From positions 1-44,194 of the IMG/VR virus record IMGVR_UViG_3300010413_000085: a stretch of DNA of 44,194 nt, one strand, 5' to 3'. Below the pieces are notes generated by a model. That model saw nothing but the letters and a program-made list of their open reading frames with translations. It searched no databases and was not told where the DNA came from. How positions within the stretch are numbered: the first letter of the stretch is position 1; every line of letters begins with the position of its first letter. Position numbers and translations under genes: made by a program. Positions 5,793-11,975 of the stretch are shown here, piece after piece. The stretch is from a virus.

Positions 5793-5826
5793 TAGCCGCG
5801 ATGGAACGCGGGAGAGGGAAGGAACC

Positions 5827-6156
5827 ATGCGAGTAACAATCAACGACGATAAGACACGCTGCACGATTGAGTCAGAGCCCGGTGACCCTGCCTTCCGAGA
5901 TGGCGGGTGGGGAGACGGTGAATCACGGCTCCTCTATCACGTCAAGCTTGCTCTTCGCGAGCAAGGCTATGACATGGTGAAAAAGCGTATGTGGAAAGAC
6001 GGCCATATGGTAGACGAGCGCCAGCAGTATCTTAGGACGCGAAAAGGAAAACCGATCTTGGCAATCTGGAATGATCGGTGGGTGATCGAAGGGGCCGACG
6101 ACATTCTGAGACGCGATGGGCACGTGTCCCTAACGATGGCCGATCTGAGTACCTAG
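5827..6156 (+). CDS. Hypothetical 109-aa protein
   Basis: GAGAGGGAAGGAACC precedes the ATG. The protein has an N-terminal beta part (MRVTINDDKTRCTIESEPG) and a middle helix (LLYHVKLALREQGYDMVKKR), followed by a basic beta strand and the segment LAIWNDRWVIEGADD. This pattern is seen in small phage proteins of unknown function. Nothing indicates catalysis. Confidence 0.75.
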   Translation: MRVTINDDKTRCTIESEPGDPAFRDGGWGDGESRLLYHVKLALREQGYDMVKKRMWKDGHMVDERQQYLRTRKGKPILAIWNDRWVIEGADDILRRDGHVSLTMADLST

Positions 6157-6179
6157 CGTCCCGCCCGCGCCTCACCCCC

Positions 6180-6209
6180 GCCCCCCGCTGGCATCCGCTG
6201 GCGGGGGGC
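6180..6209 (+). ncRNA. GC-rich intergenic hairpin
   Basis: A perfect 9-bp stem GCCCCCCGC/GCGGGGGGC (6180-6188 with 6201-6209) with a 12-base loop follows the 109-aa gene. The loop differs from the two GTGTGAG hairpins, and no U-tract follows. Position after a stop codon is shared by all three hairpins of this cluster. Confidence 0.5.
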
Positions 6210-6226
6210 ACTAGCATCGGGAGGAA

Positions 6227-6346
6227 ATGACATCGGCGATCGGTAGGGCGCTCAGGATCTGGATTTGCCCGGCATGCCGCGCGCAGAATGACGGCCGGCG
6301 GAAGCGGTGCAGGCTCTGCGGGGAGCTGCGGCCCGATCGGGGCTAG
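6227..6346 (+). CDS. 39-aa RanBP2-type zinc-finger microprotein
   Basis: ATG 6227 is preceded by GGGAGGAA. The whole protein is one zinc finger: W-x-C-x2-C-x3-N-x6-C-x2-C (Trp at residue 12, cysteines at 14, 17, 28 and 31), flanked by basic residues. That is the RanBP2-type (zinc-ribbon-like) consensus, whose eukaryotic members bind ubiquitin or single-stranded RNA. In a phage it probably binds nucleic acid or a host protein. It is the last gene of this plus-strand cluster and faces the rusA gene. Confidence 0.7.
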   Translation: MTSAIGRALRIWICPACRAQNDGRRKRCRLCGELRPDRG

Positions 6347-6355
6347 CCTGCCCCG

Positions 6356-6422
6356 GTCGCATTACAGGTCGAGGATCGAAACCGCTTTCCGACTGCGCAA
6401 GGGTCCCCCTGTCGCATTACAG
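6356..6422. repeat. 12-bp direct repeat GTCGCATTACAG
   Basis: Exact copies lie at 6356-6367 and 6411-6422, 55 bp apart, between the convergent zinc-finger and RusA genes. The second copy covers the last codons of the resolvase. It may mark a past duplication or insertion, or be a protein site. Confidence 0.5.
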
Positions 6423-6824
6423 CTCGCTATCCGTGCAGTCGATCGAGTGCGGGGGCTCGGCCTCGCGGACGTGGACGGAGACGGAGCCCTTCCCGCGCGG
6501 GGCCTTCTCCCACCGGTACCGGGGCTGCCCGATGCAGGACATCCGGTCGCTCTGGATGATCCCCAGCGTTTCGAGCGCATCTAGAATAGGCTTGAATGAG
6601 GTTACCAGGTTGTCCCAATCTGGCTCTCTCGCGCTGCATCTTACAAGCTCCAATGAGGCTAACCTAAGAGGAGCCTCTGGGTATAGCTTCCGTATCGCCA
6701 AAGAGACAGCCTTCCTCCATCGTCTATTCTCCGCGTGGATCGTTCTCCAATGACGCCTTGCGTTAAGCCCCATACTAGGCAATCCCGGCAGCGTGAAATG
6801 CAGCTCATAGGGCTCGTCAGGCAT
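6417..6824 (-). CDS. rusA: RusA-like Holliday junction resolvase
   Basis: This protein cuts four-way DNA junctions, here probably to resolve branched replication or recombination intermediates before packaging. The 135-residue product has the RusA layout: an N-terminal FTLPGLPSMGLNARRHWR strand-loop, then PDWDNLVTSFKPILDALETL with the DxDN acidic pair, and a following SDRM acidic residue. It ends with the typical beta strands (GSVSVHVREA). The start is ATG 6824, overlapping the previous TGA (TGATG) with GGGAG upstream; a GTG at 6836 is also open. It is the last gene of the minus-strand replication module. Confidence 0.88.
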   Translation of the reverse strand: MPDEPYELHFTLPGLPSMGLNARRHWRTIHAENRRWRKAVSLAIRKLYPEAPLRLASLELVRCSAREPDWDNLVTSFKPILDALETLGIIQSDRMSCIGQPRYRWEKAPRGKGSVSVHVREAEPPHSIDCTDSEL

Positions 6825-7006
6825 CACGGCTCCCACTTAAAGCGAATCTCGCCACGCGGCTCTGCCTCAAGTGCCCATGCAAGGAACTCGACACGCTCGG
6901 AGCGAGACATTCGCTTCCACGCCTGCCGCGCCTGCTCCGCTCCCGACCGGAGCCCCCAAAGCCTTCGCTCTTCCTCCACAGTCGCACTGAAGTCTACTTC
7001 GTCCAC
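6824..7006 (-). CDS. Hypothetical 60-aa protein
   Basis: The start is GTG 7006 because AAAGGAGA lies just upstream; a longer frame open to 7150 would overlap the previous gene. The protein is a Glu/Arg-rich helix pair (VEEERRLWGLRSGAEQARQA), then ERVEFLAWALEAEPRGEIRF. It overlaps both neighbours by a few bases, so it is probably co-translated with rusA. The function is unknown. Confidence 0.65.
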   Translation of the reverse strand: MDEVDFSATVEEERRLWGLRSGAEQARQAWKRMSRSERVEFLAWALEAEPRGEIRFKWEP

Positions 7007-7479
7007 TGCTGTCTCCTTTCTAGAGGGGTGGAATCCACCCGATCTAGGACGGAATCGCCAATGAGGGCAGGAAAAGGCCCGCCCCCTTGGCCGGATACCT
7101 CTTCTGGATTTTCTCCCTGCCACGGGCCATTTCTGGGCGTCTGGTGGCATCCAGAGGACCCCTGCTCCTCCCGATACCGCTCCAGCCTGGACTTGGCCGT
7201 CAGGATCCTCGCCCGGAGCGCCCGGCGCGTCTTCTCAGGGTCGAATCCCAGACCCGCCGAGAGCCAGTGAAAATGAGTTTCAGGATCCTCGAAGAAGCGG
7301 ACGGCCTCAGCGATGCTCTTCGCCGCGGTCTCCCGCCTGGAGGCCGCTTCCATCTCGGCCATCAGCGTGGGATATTGCACCCGGCGCTTGGGGATCCGGC
7401 GCTCCAGGTCCGCAATCGCATCGATGAGGACATGGGCCGCGACCCGGGCAGATTCGGAAAGCGTGAGGGGGTCGCTCAC
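6994..7479 (-). CDS. Hypothetical 161-aa protein of the replication module
   Basis: The start GTG 7479 overlaps the previous TGA. The N-terminal two thirds are helical and charged (DAIADLERRIPKRRVQYPTL; TRRALRARILTAKSRLERYR). The C-terminal third is Gly/Pro/Gln-rich and looks flexible. It lies between a loader-like protein and the 60-aa gene, so a replication or recombination role is plausible. No catalytic motif is seen. Confidence 0.7.
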   Translation of the reverse strand: MSDPLTLSESARVAAHVLIDAIADLERRIPKRRVQYPTLMAEMEAASRRETAAKSIAEAVRFFEDPETHFHWLSAGLGFDPEKTRRALRARILTAKSRLERYREEQGSSGCHQTPRNGPWQGENPEEVSGQGGGPFPALIGDSVLDRVDSTPLERRQQWTK

Positions 7480-7958
7480 AGAATTGCCTCTCCGTCGATC
7501 AGCCTTCGAAACCCTCCCGCTGCCTTGCGCCGGTTGACCCTCTCGCTCTTCTCCAGGAGCCCACGGATGATGAGATCATCCCCCGGCTGCGGACCTCGAT
7601 GGTCAAACCACGTCCGGCAATCGCCCTCGTGCCCGCGCGGCTTGCAGCAGATCAGGTTGCCGAAGGCTGTCCGGTGCAGCCTCTTCCGGCACTCGACGTA
7701 GCGGGGTTTCTCGTCATGCTCGTGGGAGAAATCCATCCGGCGGGCTCCTGCCTCAGCGACCCGCCGCCGGATCTCGGCCACCGTGGGCTTGCCCCGCTGC
7801 CCGCATTCGATGCAGCCTGCTACGGCCGCCCGGAGGGTATCGGTCGGGATGTCCTCCAGGTGCCGCAGGTAGCCCTTGATCTGTTTCTCACCAGGATTCT
7901 GCACGAAGAGAGCCAGCATCTCGTCGATGATTGCCATGCGAGGGTCAAGGCTTGCCAT
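7476..7958 (-). CDS. Helicase-loader-like replication protein
   Basis: Residues 1-70 (AIIDEMLALF, YLRHLEDIPTDTLRAAV, KPTVAEIRRRVAEAG) resemble the N-terminal helical domain of phage helicase-loader and loader-inhibitor proteins, where a short helix bundle contacts the replicative helicase. A second part has Cys/His residues (CRKRLHRTAFGNLICCKPRG, EGDCRTWFDH) that may bind zinc. No ATPase motif is present, so it is not a DnaC-type AAA protein. It follows the initiator gene with a 14-base overlap, the classic O-P order of lambdoid phages. The start ATG 7958 has GGAGG 8 bases upstream. Confidence 0.6.
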   Translation of the reverse strand: MASLDPRMAIIDEMLALFVQNPGEKQIKGYLRHLEDIPTDTLRAAVAGCIECGQRGKPTVAEIRRRVAEAGARRMDFSHEHDEKPRYVECRKRLHRTAFGNLICCKPRGHEGDCRTWFDHRGPQPGDDLIIRGLLEKSERVNRRKAAGGFRRLIDGEAIL

Positions 7959-8640
7959 TCTCGGCCTCCATCTCCCGCGAGATCCGCAGGAGCATCTGCT
8001 CGTGAGTCTCTGGCCGGGTCTCCAACGCCCAGCCGCGGCGCATCGCGCCCTGAATCGTCCGCCCCCAGTCCGCCTTGAGCTTGCCCCCGCTCACCGCCCA
8101 GTCTCCGACCACCTCGATCGCATGAGAGAGTTGAGGGGAAGAGAACCCGTGGGTGCTCGCCCACGCTTCCAGGGTCTCTCGAAGCTCGGAGGGGAACGGC
8201 TCGGGGAAGGGGGACTGGCAGGGCTTCTTGATCCTCTTCGCCTTTCCGTTTCCTGACTGGATCGGAGGGGGAGCGGCGATAGCCGCGGACTCTTTCTTCT
8301 CTTCTTCTGTCTCTTGTATCTGTCTCTGTCTCTCAGAAGGTGTCCGATGCCTGTCCGATGCCTGTCCGGTTGATGTCCGGTCCCTGTCCATACGGCAATC
8401 TTTTTCCTTTAGTTTCAGGGCATCTTGGGTGTCCATGTACTGTCTGATGCGTGTCCGACACCAGTTCCGTGAGTGTCCAAATAATCGGGAATAGGAGTTG
8501 ATGGATTGGAGCCCCGAGGGAGTCGAGCAGTCGAAGTTGATCTGGAGCAACGCCTCAATCTCCGTGTACTTCCTTTTTCTCGGCCGGTACTGTAGGAACA
8601 GGGCAGTGGAGATGCGGCGATGACCGTCTACGGGCGTCAA
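7945..8640 (-). CDS. O-like replication initiator
   Basis: The protein should bind the origin and recruit the loader and helicase. Of 231 residues, the first ~70 form a winged-helix-like domain (TEIEALLQINFD, then SYSRLFGHSRNWCRTRIRQY). Residues about 80-140 are a charged, low-complexity hinge. The C-terminal domain has the HGFSSPQLSHAIEVVGDWAV and KADWGRTIQGAMRRGWA pattern found in phage initiators of the O/DnaD-like type. The hinge is encoded by DNA with 11-bp iterons, just as lambda O carries its origin in the hinge. It overlaps the loader-like gene. It is inferred from architecture and context rather than a single diagnostic motif. Confidence 0.72.
   Translation of the reverse strand: MTPVDGHRRISTALFLQYRPRKRKYTEIEALLQINFDCSTPSGLQSINSYSRLFGHSRNWCRTRIRQYMDTQDALKLKEKDCRMDRDRTSTGQASDRHRTPSERQRQIQETEEEKKESAAIAAPPPIQSGNGKAKRIKKPCQSPFPEPFPSELRETLEAWASTHGFSSPQLSHAIEVVGDWAVSGGKLKADWGRTIQGAMRRGWALETRPETHEQMLLRISREMEAENGKP
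8341..8484. other. Candidate replication origin: two arrays of 11-bp iterons
   Basis: Units beginning TGTCCG or TGTCCA start at 8341, 8352, 8363, 8374 and 8385, exactly 11 bp apart. A second array starts at 8430, 8441, 8452, 8463 (degenerate, AGTTCC) and 8474, with the same period. The consensus of the best units is TGTCCGATGCC. Between the arrays lies a T-rich stretch (8398-8417) that could be the unwinding element. The period is not a multiple of three, so protein repetition does not explain it. It sits in the hinge-coding part of the initiator gene. Confidence 0.75.
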
Positions 8641-8643
8641 CCA

Positions 8644-8823
8644 CTAGCCCCCCGTCACCTTCTTCTCCCGCCCCTTCCGGTCCTTCGTGACCCACATCTT
8701 TCCGCTGTTCCGGCAGTCAGGGCAGTAGTGCGCCTGGGAGCAGTGGCCCCGGCACCGCGGGCAGGGGACGGAATAGGGTACAGCGGGGTTGGGCGGGGCG
8801 AGGGGCTTGGTGAGGTCGGTCAC
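8644..8823 (-). CDS. 59-aa zinc-ribbon protein
   Basis: The GTG start at 8823 overlaps the stop of the 20-aa ORF. Four cysteines in CPRCRGHC and CPDCRNSG form a DnaJ-like double CxxC zinc knuckle, followed by a basic tail (VTKDRKGREKKVTGG). Such microproteins bind nucleic acid or stabilise partner proteins. It lies directly before the initiator gene. Confidence 0.65.
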   Translation of the reverse strand: MTDLTKPLAPPNPAVPYSVPCPRCRGHCSQAHYCPDCRNSGKMWVTKDRKGREKKVTGG

Positions 8824-8882
8824 TCCAGCGCCCCCACAGCCCGCAGGGCGGCAACCTCAGGCCCCGGCTCGTAGTCAGGCAT
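8820..8882 (-). CDS. Possible 20-aa ORF
   Basis: ATG 8882 overlaps the end of the 66-aa gene, and its TGA overlaps the GTG of the zinc-ribbon gene. The product MPDYEPGPEVAALRAVGALE has no motif. Its exact overlaps with both neighbours suggest translational relay, but a peptide this short may be only a coupling device. Confidence 0.35.
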   Translation of the reverse strand: MPDYEPGPEVAALRAVGALE

Positions 8883-9075
8883 CGGGCTTTCCCCCCAGAT
8901 CCCGAGCGAGCTTGATCGCGTCCCGAAGCGGCAGGATCGTCTCCCCGCTCCCGTCGCGGTTCCATACCGCCCAGCAATTCTCGATGATGTGGTAGATCTC
9001 GTCCCCGTGCTCTTCCAGCCACTCCAGATCCCGGGCCTTCCGGTAGTCGTCCATCGTCGGGCGGATGCGGGTCAC
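8875..9075 (-). CDS. Hypothetical 66-aa protein
   Basis: The GTG start at 9075 overlaps the stop of the small membrane protein gene. A frame open to 9114 is less likely because it would overlap that gene fully. The protein is acidic and helical (DDYRKARDLEWLEEHGDEIY) with a second helix (PLRDAIKLARDLGGK). No family is assigned. Confidence 0.65.
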   Translation of the reverse strand: MTRIRPTMDDYRKARDLEWLEEHGDEIYHIIENCWAVWNRDGSGETILPLRDAIKLARDLGGKPDA

Positions 9076-9203
9076 GGCTTGAGGGCCATCAGGAAGTGGA
9101 TGAGGGCATCGCATAGGTCAGGATCTCCCCAAAAGAAGATGATGAGCAAGCAAACCCCCAGCCCGAATCCGCTTGAGGAAACCTCTTGCTTAACGTCCAT
9201 CAT
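9072..9203 (-). CDS. 43-aa small membrane-like protein
   Basis: Translated from ATGATG at 9203, overlapping the TGA of the regulator gene. Residues about 12-25 (GFGLGVCLLIIFFW) are strongly hydrophobic and could span or insert in the membrane, followed by an amphipathic helix (LCDALIHFLMALKP). Position directly after a Cro-like regulator is typical for host-directed small proteins. The function is unknown. Confidence 0.5.
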   Translation of the reverse strand: MMDVKQEVSSSGFGLGVCLLIIFFWGDPDLCDALIHFLMALKP

Positions 9204-9445
9204 GCCCCCCGTACATCCCGGACGAACTCACTGGGGAGAAATGCCTCAAACGGCAGGCCCGTTTCTTGCATGAGAAGGAAGATGGACTTCGCGTCCGCCG
9301 TCTTGCCGTAGCGGATCCGTGCCACCGTCTCCTTGCAGATGCCCTTCCCGCGGGGATCGAGCCGCTTCGTGGCCTCGGCCATCTCTGCGTCCGTCGCATC
9401 GCCCTCGAACCACCAGGAGTAGAATCCAGTCGGGTGCTCTTCCAT
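9200..9445 (-). CDS. Cro/CI-like HTH regulator
   Basis: This is probably a repressor acting at the divergent promoters next to it. The 81-residue protein has an HTH-like stretch in its middle (GICKETVARIRYGKTADAKS) followed by LMQETGLPFEAFLP, which matches the recognition-helix and post-helix pattern of the Cro/XRE family. The start is put at ATG 9445 because the predicted transcript starts at about 9448; an in-frame start at 9463 lies upstream of the promoter -10 box. The message would then be leaderless, as is known for lambda cI. It heads the replication module. Confidence 0.65.
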   Translation of the reverse strand: MEEHPTGFYSWWFEGDATDAEMAEATKRLDPRGKGICKETVARIRYGKTADAKSIFLLMQETGLPFEAFLPSEFVRDVRGA

Positions 9446-9454
9446 GATCGATCC

Positions 9455-9482
9455 GTATACCACGGAAAGAAATTGTTGACAA
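9455..9482 (-). promoter_or_regulatory. Divergent promoter for the regulator (TTGTCA-N17-TATACG)
   Basis: On the minus strand TTGTCA lies at 9482-9477 and TATACG at 9460-9455 with a 17-base spacer. The predicted start is about 3 bases before the regulator ATG. The -35 box coincides with that of the opposite promoter. Confidence 0.55.
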
Positions 9483-9503
9483 GCCCCGGAAAATCTGTAA
9501 AGT
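9476..9503 (+). promoter_or_regulatory. Promoter of the long early operon (TTGACA-N16-TAAAGT)
   Basis: A perfect -35 TTGACA is at 9476-9481 and TAAAGT at 9498-9503 matches the -10 consensus at four of six positions. The predicted start is near 9510, and the first gene begins at 9547 behind GGGAGGAGG. It shares its -35 bases with the minus-strand promoter, so the two directions should exclude each other. Confidence 0.6.
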
Positions 9504-9546
9504 CCCTCCCATGGTCATCCGATCAGTGAGGGAGGAGGACGAACCG

Positions 9547-10161
9547 ATGACCGATCACGAACGACCGATGAGCTTTTTCAGTGGAGCGCAGTCCGAGAGG
9601 AGCGCGGATGGTGACACCGCGCAGTTGAGTTCGACCCGGCGCTCGGTGCCCCATGTGCCGGATACCGAACCCTTCCCTCACCCTGCTCGGGCTGCGCTCC
9701 TCCAAGATCCCTTCGTGGCGAAGAGCTGCGGAGACGAGTCCCACCTGCACCGCCAACACCAGCGCGGGATCCACACCACGACATACTGTCTCGTCTGCGC
9801 CGTGACCGGAGCTTGCACGCTGGAGCTTCGTCCGACGGGCCGCATGATTCGCGAGGACACGGACGAGATCATGGAGTGGGCCTTCGATCTCGCCGAGGGC
9901 GGAGTCTGGATCGCGGAGAAGATCGCGAGATGCGCTGCGGAGCGGCCCCACATCTTTCTCTTGCAGTACGAGGTGGACACCGGAGGGGCGGGCAAGCGCC
10001 TGCTCAGGCGCGCGAAGGCCGAGCTGCACGGGGCCTACGGCGTGCTCGACGACCTGATCCACCTCCACGAGGAGCAAACCGCGAACACGGCGCTCGGTGC
10101 GTCGCTCCGCGTGGTGATCGACGCGCTGGGCTCGGGCCTGGCGCTGCTGGAGGAAATGTGA
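9547..10161 (+). CDS. Hypothetical 204-aa protein, first gene of the long early operon
   Basis: The start ATG 9547 follows GGAGGAGG. The first ~70 residues are disordered (SFFSGAQSERSADGD, then Pro/His-rich). The rest looks helical, with IMEWAFDLAEGGVWIAEKIA and LLRRAKAELHGAYGVLDDLI. A CLVCAVTGAC segment holds three cysteines. It overlaps the next gene by 4 bases. No family is recognised. Confidence 0.7.
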   Translation: MTDHERPMSFFSGAQSERSADGDTAQLSSTRRSVPHVPDTEPFPHPARAALLQDPFVAKSCGDESHLHRQHQRGIHTTTYCLVCAVTGACTLELRPTGRMIREDTDEIMEWAFDLAEGGVWIAEKIARCAAERPHIFLLQYEVDTGGAGKRLLRRAKAELHGAYGVLDDLIHLHEEQTANTALGASLRVVIDALGSGLALLEEM

Positions 10162-11045
10162 CGAAGAGTGATCTGGTGCTCCCTGCCTCTTCCGATCTGG
10201 AAGCCCTATCGGACCCCGGTAGCCGCATCATCGTCGCCTGCGAGCGAGCGAAAACGTGGCTCGCGCAAGCACTCGAAGGGGATCAGATCGAGCAGATCGT
10301 GGAACTCAAGTCCCAGGCCGAGGCCATGCGGATCTACGCCATGCAGAAGCAGCTCGGAAAGGACGCCCAGCTCTCGGCTGCTGAGATCGTGCGCCGTGCC
10401 GAGCGTTGCATCGGTCTGGCGATTCGGAAGGGGCAGAAGGAAGGGCGGATCGCGAAGCCAGGCCAAGGCAGCAGTGCAAGACCGCCGCGGGCAAAACGAG
10501 ATCGTCGCGACAAGAACATCTCGTTACCAAGTCAATATCTTGAGCACGGTCAGCAGATGACTGACACCTACGCCATGACCGACGGCGTGTCGGACGAGCA
10601 GTTCGAGAAGGCGATCGGCGAGGCGAAGACCGAGCGGAACCTCTCCCGGGCCAACGTCGTCCGTAAGGTGAAGGGCAACGGCAAAGCCGACCGCTGGGCG
10701 CCACTCGTGCGGCTCGCCAGCTCTGGAGCGACCTCCCACCAGATCGCCGCGAAGCTCGGTGTCAGTCCGAGCACGGTCAGGAAGAAGGCCCGGGAACTCA
10801 AAATCGAGATCCGCGCCGATCTGGTGGTCGGGAAAGCCACTCTGCCGAATCAAGCGCGGATCCTCACGAAGTTCGCTCTCTCGCTTGGAAGCCTCATCCC
10901 CACTTGCGACATGATCGACCCCAGCCGGATCGACAAGAAGGCGATCAAAGAATCGCTGTCGATCCTTGACGAGAGCATCCCCGCACTGACGAAGCTGCGG
11001 AGGAAGCTCAGGAGGGAAATAGAGAATGGCAGCAGGACAAAGTGA
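10158..11045 (+). CDS. HTH protein of the ParB-like gene pair, 295 aa
   Basis: The GTG start at 10158 overlaps the previous TGA. The N-terminal half is a long helical region (LKSQAEAMRIYAMQKQLGKD, SAAEIVRRAERCIGLAIRKG), then a basic linker. Residues about 195-225 hold an HTH (SSGATSHQIAAKLGVSPSTV) followed by RKKARELKIEI. The C-terminal helices end in a basic tail. It precedes and overlaps the ParB-like gene by 20 bases, so the two products may act as a DNA-binding pair, for example in regulation or host-DNA processing. The exact role is unassigned. Confidence 0.75.
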   Translation: MTKSDLVLPASSDLEALSDPGSRIIVACERAKTWLAQALEGDQIEQIVELKSQAEAMRIYAMQKQLGKDAQLSAAEIVRRAERCIGLAIRKGQKEGRIAKPGQGSSARPPRAKRDRRDKNISLPSQYLEHGQQMTDTYAMTDGVSDEQFEKAIGEAKTERNLSRANVVRKVKGNGKADRWAPLVRLASSGATSHQIAAKLGVSPSTVRKKARELKIEIRADLVVGKATLPNQARILTKFALSLGSLIPTCDMIDPSRIDKKAIKESLSILDESIPALTKLRRKLRREIENGSRTK

Positions 11046-11832
11046 TCGCGTTGCCCGCCAGACTTCGCACATGGAGTACGTGCCGCTCGACAAGATGCGC
11101 GTCCGGGAGGGTGTGAGCCAGCGCGAATTCAGGCAGGCGTGGGCTGACCACATCTACAAGACCTTCTCGCTGGAGAAGATGAAGGTCCCGGTCTTGAACA
11201 AGGTGGGCGAGTGGTACTGGATCGTCGACGGTCAGCACAGCATCGCCGCGCTCAAACGCTGGATCGGCGAGTGGAAGGGCCAGCAGATCGAATGCCAGGT
11301 CTACCGCAACCTGAGTGAGCAGCAAGAGGCCGACCTCTTCCTCTCGCTCAACGACACCAAGAAGGTCGACGCCTATGACAAGTACGTCAGCGCGTTGACC
11401 GCCGGACACGCCGACGAGACGAACACCGAGGCGATCGTCAGGCTGAAGGGTCTCAACGTTGGACGGAACCGGGCAGAGGGCTCGATCTCCTGCGTGACGA
11501 CGCTGCTCAAGGTCTACCGGATGGGCGCGGACTGCCTCGCGCGTGACCTGGAAATCGTCAGCAAGGCATTCGGAGACGCCGGACTCGAAGCAGACGTGAT
11601 TGCCGGCATCGGTTTGATGCTCTCGCGATACGACGGGAGAATCGATGACAAGCGCGCAATCCGCACACTGGGTTCCATGCGCGGAAGCATCAGCGGGCTG
11701 CGTGCCCGCGGCGCGAAACTTCGAGAGCAGTTTGCGAAGCCCCTTCCTGTTTGCATCGCAGCCGCCGCTGTCGAGGCGTACAACCGGGAGAAGGGCCGCA
11801 AGAAGCTCGAAAGCTGGTGGAAGACCGAGTGA
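11026..11832 (+). CDS. ParB/sulfiredoxin-like fold protein, 268 aa
   Basis: Residues about 20-110 resemble the ParB N-terminal fold: YVPLDKMRV, then KVPVLNKVGEWYWIVDGQHS with the conserved DGQH motif, then AALKRW. The segment LSEQQEADLFLSLNDTKKVD is typical of the related phage group that acts on DNA or nucleotides. Other members of this fold hydrolyse CTP or nick DNA. No terminal HTH of chromosomal ParB is present, but the gene just upstream supplies one. It could be a regulator or a nuclease-like host-takeover factor. Confidence 0.75.
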   Translation: MAAGQSDRVARQTSHMEYVPLDKMRVREGVSQREFRQAWADHIYKTFSLEKMKVPVLNKVGEWYWIVDGQHSIAALKRWIGEWKGQQIECQVYRNLSEQQEADLFLSLNDTKKVDAYDKYVSALTAGHADETNTEAIVRLKGLNVGRNRAEGSISCVTTLLKVYRMGADCLARDLEIVSKAFGDAGLEADVIAGIGLMLSRYDGRIDDKRAIRTLGSMRGSISGLRARGAKLREQFAKPLPVCIAAAAVEAYNREKGRKKLESWWKTE

Positions 11833-11975
11833 TCCGCCTCCGCGACATCGTGAAGTGGCGCGGCCGCGAGTGGCGTGTGGTGGGGATCGACGCGAAGGCC
11901 GGCAAGGTGGACATCCGGCCGGTGGACGGCGGGCACACCGAGACGGTTCCGGTGGGGGAGGTAGAACCGAAGTGA
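11829..11975 (+). CDS. 48-aa SH3-like small protein
   Basis: The GTG start overlaps the previous TGA. The sequence alternates beta strands (DIVKWRGREWRVVGIDAKAG, then KVDIRPVDGGHTETVPV), which suggests a small SH3- or KOW-like barrel. Such folds bind nucleic acid or proteins. It overlaps the next gene by 4 bases. Confidence 0.6.
   Translation: MIRLRDIVKWRGREWRVVGIDAKAGKVDIRPVDGGHTETVPVGEVEPK

Noticed and set aside
9813-10157. Extended N-terminus for the 295-aa HTH protein
   Set aside because: The open frame before GTG 10158 overlaps the 204-aa gene fully and is Arg/Gly-rich. The GTGA overlap start is preferred.
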